Shown: positions 1-6,951 of the stretch, in pieces
Layout: each line of letters begins with the position of its first letter
Numbering within the stretch: the first letter of the stretch is position 1
Assembly: GCA_024654485.1 (NCBI GenBank)
Contig: JANLHO010000052.1
Coordinates: 1-10,752 of the forward strand
Source of the DNA: Patescibacteria group bacterium
Lineage (GTDB): Bacteria; Patescibacteriota; Minisyncoccia; Phycocordibacterales; UBA2100
Length of the DNA stretch: 10,752 bases
Direction of reading: 5' to 3'
The notes under the pieces: model-generated
Seen by the model: only the letters and a program-made list of their open reading frames with translations
Database searches by the model: none
What the model was told of the DNA's origin: nothing
Made by a program: the position numbers and the translations under genes

Positions 1-76
1 TAAGAAAACGTGTAGTAAATTTCGTAGTAGTGATGCTCAAAGAAACGTGCGCGCATGTAACGTTCGCAGATAGCAC
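1..76 (-). CDS. Possible 5' end of the next gene downstream of thrA (partial, runs off the left edge)
   Basis: Seen: 6-11 bases after the thrA stop there is a perfect AGGAGG on the minus strand (positions 86-91), the strongest Shine-Dalgarno-like sequence in the window. Nine bases further is a GTG (74-76) opening a frame that stays open to the edge (25 codons). A second frame starts at an ATG (54-56) and is also open to the edge (MRARFFEHHYYEIYY...), rich in aromatic residues but without a nearby ribosome binding site. Only one can be right, and the piece is too short to recognise a family. Inference: a gene following thrA closely, possibly in the same operon; homoserine kinase or threonine synthase would be the usual partners, but neither N-terminus is recognisable here. 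Confidence 0.3.
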   Translation of the reverse strand, partial: MLSANVTCAHVSLSITTTKFTTRFL

Positions 77-96
77 TGCGGACGTCCTCCTACTCC

Positions 97-2568
97 CTAC
101 TTCATCCCCGCCCTTAAAATATCAGCAAAAACGCCTCCTGCCGTCACTGCTGCTCCCGCGCCGGGTCCTCTCACGACGAGCGGCGTCTCTCTGTACCGAG
201 TGGTCGTGAAAGCGACCACGTTGTCGCTGCCGCGCATCTCGTAGAAAGGATGCTCCGGACCTAGAGCTTGCAGAGACACGCTCGCCTTACCTTTCTCAAA
301 CTTGGCGATGTAGCGCAGCCTTTTGCCTGCGCGCTGTGCTGCGGCGCGTCTTTTTTCAAGGACAGCATCCTCTTTCTTAAGTTGCACCAGAGAGGCTTCT
401 ACGGACGGCGAGTTTTTCGCTTTCGCGCTCACAAGACCTTCCAATCGCACATCTTTGAGTTCAAGCGGGACGCCTATCTCGCGTGCGAGTATCGTAATCT
501 TGCGCGCGACATCTTCGCCCGAAAGGTCGGCGCGCGGATCCGGCTCTGTGTAGCCTTTATTCTTCGCTTCCCTGACGATATCACTGAAGGGCTTTGAGCC
601 GTCAAACGTATTGAAAATGTAGCTCAATGTGCCCGAGAGTATCGCCTCTATCTTTATGACCCTGTCGCCGTTCAAAAGAAGGTCGTACAGCGTGCTCAAG
701 ACGGGGAGCGCAGCTCCGGCGTTCGTCTCATATAGGAATTTTACGCCGGGTTTTGAGGCAAGCTTCTTCAGACGCGCATAGTAAGAATACGGGCCGGAGG
801 CGGCTTTTTTGTTGGGTGTAACCACGGATATTCCGGCCTCAAGAATATCTGCATAGCGGGATGCGACTTCACTGCTTGCCGTACAATCCACAAAAATCTT
901 ATTCGGCACATCGGACAGCTTCATTCGTTCTATAAATCCATTTAGTTCCGCTCGCTTGCGCGATGCGGAAAGCTCGCGCTTCCACCTGACCAGAGGTATT
1001 CCCGACTCGCTAAATATCATGTGCTTGGCGTTGGCCACTCCCAAAACGCGCACGATGTACTCGCGCTCTTCCTGCAGATATTTCCGCTGCTTCGCTATCT
1101 GGCCGAGCAGCGTGCTGCCGATAAGTCCTGTCCCCACGAGGAACACGTTGACGACCCTGCGCGAAGGGAAGAAAAAGGAGTCGTGTATCGCGCACAGCGC
1201 ACGCGTTACGTCCTTTTCGCGTATAACTACCGAGATATTGAGCTCCGAGGAACCCTGCGAGATGGCTATAACGTTGACGCCCTGCTCGCCCAATGTGCTG
1301 AAAAGCTTGCCTGCGATACCACGCTTGTGCCGCATACCCTCGCCGACTACGGCAAGTACGGCAAGCTTACTCTCTACTATTACGGGATTAATGAGCTTTC
1401 TTACGCGTTCCAGAGCGAACTCCTCTTCAATGACCCTGCGTGCCCTCTCGGCCGAAGAGGAGGCTACGGCCACGGAGATTGAGTTTTGCGACGAACCCTG
1501 CGTAATGAGCGTAACATTTATGTCGCTTTCCGATAGCGCATTGAAAAGCCTGCCGGTCATTCCGCGCGAGCGCGCCATGCCGCTCCCCTCAATGCGCAAA
1601 ACCGCTATATCCCCGGCGGAAGAGATTCCTTTTGCGAGCGCGGCGTCTTCCGGCGCGCTTCTTGAGATGTGCGTGCCGGAAGCTTCGGGCTTGAAGGTGT
1701 TCTTGATGATTATCGGGATATTCTTCTCCATCGCGGGGCGCATGGTAGGCGGGTGAATGACCTTGGCGCCGAAATATGATAGCTCTATAGCCTCAAGATA
1801 CGTCATTGAGTGCAGCGGGTAGGCCTCCGGTACCTTTCGCGGGTCTGCCGTGTATACGCCGGAAACATCCGTCCATATCTCTATCGTGCGCGCTCCGAGA
1901 GCCGAAGCGATTATGGATGCGGAATAATCACTGCCGCCGCGTCCGAGCGTCGTCGTTTTCCCGCTGTGCGAAGAAGCGATGAATCCCGTCACCATTTGCA
2001 GCTTCGGATGTTTTTTGAAATGTGCGCGTACCCGCTTGTTGGTGATAGGGAAATCCACGGCCGCCTCCCCAAAAACGCCGTCCGTAGTGATTATATTGCG
2101 CGCGTTGAGATACTCGCAAGCCACTCCCCTGTCTTGAAGCGCCTCGCTCAAGATGTGAGCCGATAGCCGCTCGCCGTAGCTCATAACATAATCAAGCGTG
2201 GCGGGAGAGAGCTCGCGAACGAGAGAGATTCCCTGCACGACTCTTTCCATGTAGGCGAGGAGCGCGCGCACTTCTTTGAGAGCCTGCGAGCGACGCCGCC
2301 GGCTTATAAGCGAGCGAACCGTTCGCTCATGTCTTTTTCCAAGTTCACGCAGGGTCTTCTTGTAGCGAGGGTCGTGTGCCGCCGCCATGTTTGCTATCGC
2401 TATAAGCTGGTCCGTGACGCCGCCCATGGCGGAGACCACCACGGCAGCCACGCGCGCATCCTTGTGATTGGAGCATATCGCGGCAATGACCCTCTGCATG
2501 GCGTCGGCCGAGCCCATTGATGTGCCGCCGAACTTCAGCACCTTGATTCCGCGCTTCTTGGCAGACAT
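97..2568 (-). CDS. thrA: Bifunctional aspartate kinase / homoserine dehydrogenase I
   Basis: Catalyses the first and third steps from aspartate to homoserine (threonine, methionine and, via the semialdehyde, lysine); cytoplasmic. The 823-residue product has the usual length and order of ThrA fusions. Numbered from the ATG: kinase nucleotide motif KFGGTS at 12-17, SYGERLSA near 130, GRGGSD at 209-214, then two ACT-type regulatory repeats at about 320-395 and 405-460 (both containing the ITQGSS/ISQGSS signature). The dehydrogenase follows with the Rossmann motif GTGLIG at 479-484, TPNKK at 584-588, and the GYTEPDPRADLSGEDVARK block at 672-690 that holds substrate-binding and catalytic residues; GPGAGAAVTAGG lies near the end. 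The ATG at 2568 is preferred over an in-frame TTG two codons upstream (2574), which would add only M-T. No Shine-Dalgarno precedes either start. The ACT repeats suggest feedback control by an end product, probably threonine. Confidence 0.96.
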   Translation of the reverse strand: MSAKKRGIKVLKFGGTSMGSADAMQRVIAAICSNHKDARVAAVVVSAMGGVTDQLIAIANMAAAHDPRYKKTLRELGKRHERTVRSLISRRRRSQALKEVRALLAYMERVVQGISLVRELSPATLDYVMSYGERLSAHILSEALQDRGVACEYLNARNIITTDGVFGEAAVDFPITNKRVRAHFKKHPKLQMVTGFIASSHSGKTTTLGRGGSDYSASIIASALGARTIEIWTDVSGVYTADPRKVPEAYPLHSMTYLEAIELSYFGAKVIHPPTMRPAMEKNIPIIIKNTFKPEASGTHISRSAPEDAALAKGISSAGDIAVLRIEGSGMARSRGMTGRLFNALSESDINVTLITQGSSQNSISVAVASSSAERARRVIEEEFALERVRKLINPVIVESKLAVLAVVGEGMRHKRGIAGKLFSTLGEQGVNVIAISQGSSELNISVVIREKDVTRALCAIHDSFFFPSRRVVNVFLVGTGLIGSTLLGQIAKQRKYLQEEREYIVRVLGVANAKHMIFSESGIPLVRWKRELSASRKRAELNGFIERMKLSDVPNKIFVDCTASSEVASRYADILEAGISVVTPNKKAASGPYSYYARLKKLASKPGVKFLYETNAGAALPVLSTLYDLLLNGDRVIKIEAILSGTLSYIFNTFDGSKPFSDIVREAKNKGYTEPDPRADLSGEDVARKITILAREIGVPLELKDVRLEGLVSAKAKNSPSVEASLVQLKKEDAVLEKRRAAAQRAGKRLRYIAKFEKGKASVSLQALGPEHPFYEMRGSDNVVAFTTTRYRETPLVVRGPGAGAAVTAGGVFADILRAGMK

Positions 2569-2580
2569 AGTCAATACGTC

Positions 2581-2609
2581 AAGCTATCAGGACGCTACCG
2601 CGCTGTCAA
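2581..2609 (-). promoter_or_regulatory. Candidate sigma70-type promoter of thrA
   Basis: On the minus strand a perfect -35 TTGACA (2604-2609) is followed after exactly 17 bases by a weak -10, TAGCTT (2581-2586). The expected transcription start is near 2574, six bases before the ATG or right at the TTG, so the mRNA would have almost no 5' leader. The -10 matches the consensus at only three of six positions, so the call rests mainly on the -35 and the spacing. Confidence 0.4.
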
Positions 2610-2692
2610 AGGCGAGCAGTGCCCCTTTCTCTCGGCTTCGCGCCGTCGCGCTGCAGATACGCCAAAAACATGCTGCGAGGGAATAGGCGCAT
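2606..2692 (-). CDS. Possible 28-residue small ORF inside repeat copy A
   Basis: A short minus-strand frame, beginning at the ATG at 2692 (or an inner ATG at 2671), lies between the stop of the 375-residue gene and thrA. It starts 8 bases after that upstream stop, preceded by AGGA only one base from the ATG. The product is Arg-rich, contains the block RSMFLAYLQRDGAKPRE and ends next to the thrA -35. The same block, as RSMFLGSLQRDGAKPRE, is encoded on the plus strand at 10663-10713; of three base differences one is silent. Either a small conserved peptide or, as likely, a non-coding dispersed repeat that happens to be open. No Thr or Ile run is present, so it does not look like a thr attenuation leader. 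Confidence 0.25.
   Translation of the reverse strand: MRLFPRSMFLAYLQRDGAKPRERGTARL
2627..2677 (-). repeat. 51-bp repeat, copy A (inverted relative to copy B)
   Basis: Read on the minus strand, these 51 bases match plus-strand 10663-10713 at 48 positions (starting CGCAGCATGTTTTTGG and ending GCGAAGCCGAG-GAA). Similarity stops sharply on both sides. It contains a small hairpin, CGGC-GCGAA-GCCG. Copy A lies in the 132-base gap upstream of thrA and points toward thrA, ending 17 bases before the thrA -35 box. Confidence 0.85.
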
Positions 2693-2700
2693 GTCCTGCG

Positions 2701-3828
2701 TCACTGATACTGGATGAATACCGGTTGCGGCTTTAGGCGGAGAAGATCGTCGGGGCTCATGAGCCGCTCCGAGGGCGGTTTCATATCGTTCTTGTAGAAT
2801 ATCTTGAACCCCGTGAATTGCACCGGCTCAGGATATATGACCGCTTGGTATGTATTTATTTTCTTCGCGGGGAATCCCCAGCCGTCCATATCCATGACTA
2901 TCTGCACCTCGGGAAGCGGCGTGATGCGCTTGTAGTTGGTCACCATGCCTTCGGTGAAGCGATGAACGATGAGAACCTTGGGCGGGAGATCGTGCTCGCG
3001 CACGAGGCCCGCCAGGTAATTCGCGGCGTAGTTGATATCGGAGGCGTCAAAGCTGCCTATGACGGTACCCGGACGCGCTCCGGAAGGTTGCATGGCGAAT
3101 TCCGGATCAACCGCGAGATGCACCTGCGGCATGGAGAAATATTTTTCCAGAAGCGGCAATTCCGTCTGCAGGTCGCTCAATCCGACCTGTATCTCCAGTA
3201 TTACGATGCCGTCCACTTCCTTGGCCATCTCCAGCGCATGGTCTATCTGCGAGTCCGACATGCGCGCGCGATATTTACCGTCTCTCCCCGCCTCAGCCTG
3301 TGCCGTTACCGCAATGTAGTCTATCGCAGGGACAACCGGCGTCGCCGGATCGGCCGCCTCCCACTCGGCGGCGGCCACCTTCAGCCTCGCGAGCACTTCC
3401 TCCTGCGGATATTCCCCCAATATTCCCATGTATTTGGATAGGAAATTGCCGTAGTAAGCGACGATGCGGTTGAAAGGCAGCAGGGCTCCCGCCTTCGGGT
3501 ACGGTGCGCGCGCAGGCCACAGCGCGCGGACGGTGGACGTGGATGATGTTGCGTAGAAAGCTGCTATCGTCGTAGTGCTTATGGTGGACGTGGCGTGAGC
3601 GATCTGTAGTAATTTCAAGTCGTAGGCTTTTTTATCCAGCACGGGGCGTTGCGGGACCACTACCGAGAGTACGGGAGCGTAATAATCAATGCCGAATACG
3701 CTGCTATAGCCGACAGCGTACGCAAGACCGGAGCTGACTACAAGCCCGCAGACGCCTACCCCGAGCATCCACGGGCGGAACGCTGGAGCAAAGCGGCGAG
3801 CGCGTTTCCGACTTTGAGCATGCTTCAT
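2701..3828 (-). CDS. Membrane-anchored extracellular protein of a conserved uncharacterised family
   Basis: The 375-residue product starts with a basic segment (residues 1-19, rich in Arg/Lys) and one hydrophobic segment (about 20-41), giving an N-in anchor or uncleaved signal. A Ser/Thr-rich linker (about 79-102) of the kind used to span an envelope follows, then a folded domain from about 118 to the end. The domain has regularly spaced beta-strand/acid motifs: RIVAYYGN (121-128), VVPAIDY, GIVILEIQVG (207-216), VHLAVDPEFAM (236-246), KVLIVHRFTEGM (284-295), VQIVMDMDGWG (308-318) and FTGFKIFYK (338-346). This repetition looks like a TIM-barrel hydrolase-like fold. I recognise the pattern from uncharacterised lipoprotein-like proteins in several bacterial phyla, but know no assigned activity. 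The ATG at 3828 has no Shine-Dalgarno. Function unknown; a polysaccharide- or peptidoglycan-directed role is only a guess from fold and location. Confidence 0.85.
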   Translation of the reverse strand: MKHAQSRKRARRFAPAFRPWMLGVGVCGLVVSSGLAYAVGYSSVFGIDYYAPVLSVVVPQRPVLDKKAYDLKLLQIAHATSTISTTTIAAFYATSSTSTVRALWPARAPYPKAGALLPFNRIVAYYGNFLSKYMGILGEYPQEEVLARLKVAAAEWEAADPATPVVPAIDYIAVTAQAEAGRDGKYRARMSDSQIDHALEMAKEVDGIVILEIQVGLSDLQTELPLLEKYFSMPQVHLAVDPEFAMQPSGARPGTVIGSFDASDINYAANYLAGLVREHDLPPKVLIVHRFTEGMVTNYKRITPLPEVQIVMDMDGWGFPAKKINTYQAVIYPEPVQFTGFKIFYKNDMKPPSERLMSPDDLLRLKPQPVFIQYQ

Positions 3829-3849
3829 AACTTACGCATCAGGGACTTC

Positions 3850-3858
3850 AGCATATCA
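3850..3858 (-). promoter_or_regulatory. Candidate extended -10 promoter of the 375-residue gene
   Basis: Minus-strand TGATATGCT gives an extended -10 (TGn plus TATGCT). No convincing -35 sits at 16-18 bases; a TTGAGG (3876-3881) is 20 bases away. The implied start near 3843 leaves a leader of about 15 bases without a Shine-Dalgarno. Confidence 0.28.
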
Positions 3859-3876
3859 CGGCACGGTTTCCACGCC

Positions 3877-3899
3877 CTCAAAATTGAGATGTGGCACAT
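3877..3899 (-). promoter_or_regulatory. Two adjacent small palindromes between the cupin gene and the 375-residue gene
   Basis: CTCAA-AA-TTGAG (3877-3888) directly abuts ATGTG-G-CACAT (3889-3899). They lie about 20 bases upstream of the candidate -10 of the 375-residue gene, where an operator could sit, and just after the cupin gene's stop. No T-tract follows either, so they are not intrinsic terminators. Symmetry this short can arise by chance. Confidence 0.2.
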
Positions 3900-3917
3900 T
3901 ACCTTGCATTTACCTGT

Positions 3918-4313
3918 CTACTCCGTAGTCTTGCCGTTAAATTCCTCCTCGTCGGCCTCCGCGTCGGATTTCGTGGTATGGACCGCGCCGTCGCGGTGCT
4001 CGGGCGGAGAATATATGGTGTATAGCTTCATCGGCTTGTCTTCGGAAGTGTTGACGAAATTGTGCCGTGTGCCCGCCGGAACGACCACGGCGTAGCCGTC
4101 GCGGATGTCGTTCTCCACTCCGTCCAGTATCGCCTTGCCCTCCCCTGCCTCGCAACGGATGAATTGGTCCAGCTTGTGGACTTCCTCGCCAATATCCTCC
4201 TGCGGCTGCAAGCTCATTACCACAAGCTGACTGTGTTTTGCGGTGTAGAGGACCCTGCGGAAATCGGCGTTCTTGAGACTTTCCCGCTCTATGTTGATGA
4301 CAAAGCCTTTCAT
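3918..4313 (-). CDS. Single-domain cupin protein
   Basis: The 131-residue product is a small beta-barrel cupin, cytoplasmic (no signal or TM). Cupin motif 1 is IGEEVHKLDQFIRCEAGEG (41-59) with H46, Q50 and E55 in ligand-like positions; motif 2 is VVVPAGTRHNFVN (76-88) with P79 and H84. A conserved C-terminal block, LYTIYSPPEHRDGAVH (97-112), followed by an acidic tail, is typical of a widespread bacterial cupin group annotated only as cupin or mannose-6-phosphate-isomerase-like; its substrate is unknown. Compared with what I recall of relatives, motif 1 is two residues shorter after H46, so the second His/Asp ligand may be shifted to D49. The gene has its own strong promoter and is separated from the metal operon by the 4354-4389 stem-loop, so it is probably an independent unit. 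Overlapping minus-strand frame +1 is a shadow. Confidence 0.88.
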   Translation of the reverse strand: MKGFVINIERESLKNADFRRVLYTAKHSQLVVMSLQPQEDIGEEVHKLDQFIRCEAGEGKAILDGVENDIRDGYAVVVPAGTRHNFVNTSEDKPMKLYTIYSPPEHRDGAVHTTKSDAEADEEEFNGKTTE

Positions 4314-4321
4314 GCAAATGG

Positions 4322-4330
4322 ATTATACCA
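4322..4330 (-). promoter_or_regulatory. Extended -10 promoter of the cupin gene
   Basis: Minus strand reads TGGTATAAT: a perfect -10 (TATAAT, 4322-4327) with the TGn extension. No good -35 is found at 16-18 bases, as is common for extended -10 promoters. The predicted start is about 4315, two bases before the ATG (4311-4313), and no Shine-Dalgarno is present, so the transcript would be effectively leaderless. Confidence 0.65.
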
Positions 4331-4353
4331 CGCGCGACTGCCTTCGCTCATGG

Positions 4354-4389
4354 GCGGAAAAAGACGCACGTTACAGCGTTTTCTTCCGC
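4354..4389 (-). terminator. Long stem-loop at the 3' end of the metal operon
   Basis: Minus-strand arms GCGGAAGAAAACGC (4376-4389) and GCGTCTTTTTCCGC (4354-4367) pair over 14 positions with one mismatch (A-C) and one G-T wobble, around an 8-base loop (4368-4375) that holds the TAA stop of the ATPase gene. The left arm is the last codons of the ATPase. A T5 run forms part of the 3' arm, so a shorter GC-capped hairpin (AAAACGC/GCGT) followed by T5 could act as an intrinsic terminator; there is no T-run after the full stem. Likely an operon 3' end, either terminating or protecting the mRNA. Confidence 0.55.
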
Positions 4390-6530
4390 AAAAGCATCGC
4401 ATTCCACGCGACAATGACCGTGGAAACGGACATGAGTACCGCGGCAACGGCTGGCTGGAGCACTATTCCTTGATACGCAAGCACGCCGGCCGCGAGCGGG
4501 ATGGCGACTATGTTGTATCCGGCGGCCCACCAGAGATTCTGTATCATCTTACGATACGTCATGCGCGAGAGTGAGATTATCTTCGGGATGTCGCGCGGAT
4601 CGCTCTTCACGAGGATGATACCGGCCGACTCTATGGCCACGTTGGTCCCCGCGCCTATAGCTATGCCGAGGTCCGCCTGTGCCAAGGCCGGCGCATCGTT
4701 GACGCCGTCCCCGACGAACGCTACTTTATTCCCTTTCATCTGAAGCGCTTTTACCCTTTCCGATTTTTGACCGGGCAGAACGCGCGCGAAATGCTCGTCA
4801 ATCCCGAGCTCACGCGCGACCCACTGCGCGACCTCCTCCGAGTCTCCCGTTATCATCGCGGTCGTAATGCCCACATCGTGCAGAGCGCTTATCGCCGCGC
4901 GCGATTCCTCGCGAATTATATCGGCAAGCGCGATGCTCCCTGCAAAACTGCCGTCAATAGTAAGGTGGACGACGGTCTTCCCCTCGCGTGCAAGCTCCGC
5001 AACGCGGCGCGCGCCCTCTTCCGGCATTTTTACATTCTCTTCCGCAAGGAGAGCGTCGTTGCCGATGGCTACGCGCTTTCCGTCTACAATCCCACGCGCG
5101 CCCTTCCCCGGAACGCGCGCGAAATCGCGCACATTAGATAGAGTGCTGCCTCTCCTTTTCCATTCTTCCACCATCGCGTGCGCAAGCGGATGCTCGGAGT
5201 CGGCGTTGAGCGATGCGGCGACGCGCAGCACATCTTCTTCACTGCGGCCGGGTGCGGGGAGTATCGCGCTCACGCCGAATTCGCCCTTGGTCAAGGTCCC
5301 CGTCTTGTCAAAAAGTACCGTGTCTATATCGCGCGCGGCTTCAAGCGCGCTGCGCTGCTTGATGAGGAGCCCGTTTTGTGCCGCCTTCGTCGTGGAGATA
5401 GATGCGACCAATGGCACGGCGAGCCCGAGCGCGTGCGGACATGCGATGACGAGGACGGCCACAAGACGCTCCGTCGCAAACGCAATTCCCATCCCGAGCA
5501 TGAACCATGAGCCAAAGGTAGCAGTCCCTACTACGACCGCAACTATCGTAAGATAGAACGCAGCCCTGTCGGAGAGAAGCTGCAGGCGAGATTTACTTGC
5601 CTGCGCTTCTTCCACAAGACGCGCTACACCCGCGAGGAACGTTTTTTCGCCCACATGCAGGACCGCGACGCGAAGAGAGCCGTCGCCGTTCACCGTCCCG
5701 GCTATGACCTCGTCATTTTTCTTCTTCCCCACCGGCTTTGACTCTCCCGTAACCAGAGATTCGTTGACGTCCGACTCTCCCTCTACCACGCGCCCGTCGG
5801 CGGGAATGCGTGCACCCGGCTTCACGCGCACGATGTCCCCCTCCTTGATCTCTTGAAGCGGTATGATTACCGTACTTCCTCCACGCTCCACTTCAGCCTC
5901 GTCGGGAAGAAGTTTCGCAAGCTCTTTGAGCGCACCTCTCGCGCCCTTCACTGCCCTCATCTCCAGCCAATGACCGAGAAGCATGATGGCGATAAGGCTG
6001 CCAAGCTCCCAGAAGAGCGTGTCGGCGCGACCAAGGAGAACAGAGGCCACGCTCCACACGTACGCGGTCGTGATGGCGAGGGCTATAAGGGTCATCATGC
6101 CGGGGCTCCGCGCTTTCATCTCGCGCCATGCGCTCGTTAGGAATATAGCCCCGCAATAAAAGAAGATTACCGAGCCAAGAAGAATTTGCAGGTATGGGAA
6201 TCCGGGGAATTTCGGGAGCGTGCTTCCGACCAGTGCCTCAAATACCGGCGAGTATAGGAAGAGCGGGATTGAAAGGACCAGCGCGATCCAGAATTTCTGA
6301 AGGAATGATGCGGTCTTGTGTCCCGCGTGTTTGTCATGTTTCCCTGTTTTCTGTTCGCTGTCTTCTGTTTTCTGTGCCAGAAGGTTCATCCCGCACTCCG
6401 GACACATCCCCGGTCGCTCCTTCACGACCTCCGGATGCATCGGGCAGGTATACCGCCCACCCGCGCCAGCCGATGCGGCACCGGATTTGTACTTCTCCTT
6501 GTCTTCTTTGTGTTCGTGACAACATTCCAT
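4371..6530 (-). CDS. copB: CopB-type copper-translocating P1B-ATPase with N-terminal metal-binding domain
   Basis: Exports copper ions across the membrane using ATP. The 719-residue protein has, in order: a Cys/His-rich start (C3, C4, H5, H7); a heavy-metal-binding domain with YTCPMHP (27-33) and CPECGM (43-48); a His/Lys-rich linker to about 75; paired TM helices at about 80-135 and 145-187; actuator loop with TGES (261-264); the intramembrane metal site CPH (364-366); phosphorylation site DKTGTLT (D408); the EHP signature of P1B pumps (446-448); the hinge GDGVND (607-612); and the last TMs with GYN near 673 and MSVST at 700-704. CPH with MSxST places it in the CopB (P1B-3) group rather than CPC-type CopA; whether it moves Cu+ or Cu2+ cannot be told from sequence. 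Last gene of the operon, 6 bases after the DUF302 gene. No HMA domain is present. The linker contains an 11-bp direct repeat (see 6344-6375). Confidence 0.95.
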   Translation of the reverse strand: MECCHEHKEDKEKYKSGAASAGAGGRYTCPMHPEVVKERPGMCPECGMNLLAQKTEDSEQKTGKHDKHAGHKTASFLQKFWIALVLSIPLFLYSPVFEALVGSTLPKFPGFPYLQILLGSVIFFYCGAIFLTSAWREMKARSPGMMTLIALAITTAYVWSVASVLLGRADTLFWELGSLIAIMLLGHWLEMRAVKGARGALKELAKLLPDEAEVERGGSTVIIPLQEIKEGDIVRVKPGARIPADGRVVEGESDVNESLVTGESKPVGKKKNDEVIAGTVNGDGSLRVAVLHVGEKTFLAGVARLVEEAQASKSRLQLLSDRAAFYLTIVAVVVGTATFGSWFMLGMGIAFATERLVAVLVIACPHALGLAVPLVASISTTKAAQNGLLIKQRSALEAARDIDTVLFDKTGTLTKGEFGVSAILPAPGRSEEDVLRVAASLNADSEHPLAHAMVEEWKRRGSTLSNVRDFARVPGKGARGIVDGKRVAIGNDALLAEENVKMPEEGARRVAELAREGKTVVHLTIDGSFAGSIALADIIREESRAAISALHDVGITTAMITGDSEEVAQWVARELGIDEHFARVLPGQKSERVKALQMKGNKVAFVGDGVNDAPALAQADLGIAIGAGTNVAIESAGIILVKSDPRDIPKIISLSRMTYRKMIQNLWWAAGYNIVAIPLAAGVLAYQGIVLQPAVAAVLMSVSTVIVAWNAMLLRKKTL
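6344..6375 (-). repeat. Purine-rich direct repeat inside the copB linker
   Basis: On the minus strand ACAGAAAACAG occurs twice (6365-6375 and 6344-6354), separated by AAGACAGCGA, itself a degenerate third unit. It is in frame and encodes the TEDSEQKTGK part of the hydrophilic linker between the metal-binding domain and the first TM helix. Confidence 0.6.
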
Positions 6531-6536
6531 ATTTCC

Positions 6537-6935
6537 CTAAACGGCATCAACGGCCCTTTTTAGCTTCTCTTCCGCCTCGGCGGCGACGGCGCCAAGCGCG
6601 GGATTGTCCGCTAGCCCCATTGCCGCCGAAGGAAGCATAGCGGACACATGTGTCTTACCTCCTTCCTCGTAGACGATGACATTGCACGGCAAGAGAAGTC
6701 CGACCTCTTTCTCCGCCTGAAGCGCGCGGTGAGCAAGCGGCGGATTGCACGCGCCGAAGATAACGTAATTGTCGTACTCAATGTTCAGTTTCTTTTTCAT
6801 CGTCTCCTTGACGTCTATCTCCGTGAGAACGCCAAAGCCCTCCGCGGCGAGCGCGGTCTTTACTGCTTCCACTGCCTCTTCAAAGGCGTGCGGGGTCTGT
6901 TTTTTGTATCCGTAGTTCATAGTTATGTAATCCAT
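6537..6935 (-). CDS. DUF302 domain protein
   Basis: The 132-residue product is a complete DUF302 protein: cytoplasmic, no signal peptide. Family features seen: an N-terminal strand with Y8-G-Y-K, the helix AFEEAVEAVKTALAAEGFGVLTEIDVKETM split over about 17-46, the CNPPLAHRAL block (about 66-75) and LLLPCNVIVYE (about 80-90). Two cysteines, in ACNPP and LPCNV, are the conserved ones of the group and are candidate metal or redox ligands; no biochemical function is established for the family. An alternative ATG five codons in (MNYGYKK) is closer to usual family starts. It lies 16 bases after the Cys/His protein and 6 bases before copB, so it is probably cotranscribed. Position next to a copper pump suggests a role in metal stress. 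Confidence 0.93.
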   Translation of the reverse strand: MDYITMNYGYKKQTPHAFEEAVEAVKTALAAEGFGVLTEIDVKETMKKKLNIEYDNYVIFGACNPPLAHRALQAEKEVGLLLPCNVIVYEEGGKTHVSAMLPSAAMGLADNPALGAVAAEAEEKLKRAVDAV

Positions 6936-6951
6936 TATGCACTATTCTGAA

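Noticed and set aside
956..1756. 266-codon plus-strand open frame opposite thrA
   Set aside because: It is antisense to clearly conserved ThrA code; the product is a Ser/Pro/Thr-rich low-information sequence, typical of a shadow frame in GC-rich DNA.
2569..2574. TTG start for thrA two codons upstream of the ATG
   Set aside because: It adds only M-T before a good ATG that is followed by the usual short lead to KFGGTS; no SD favours it.
2606..2692. thr attenuation leader peptide before thrA
   Set aside because: The small ORF has one Thr, no Ile, and lies upstream of, and overlapping, the thrA -35 rather than downstream of the promoter.
4867..5556. 229-codon plus-strand open frame opposite copB
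   Set aside because: Covers the conserved phosphorylation and nucleotide-binding domains of the ATPase on the other strand; Ser/Arg-rich shadow with no family.
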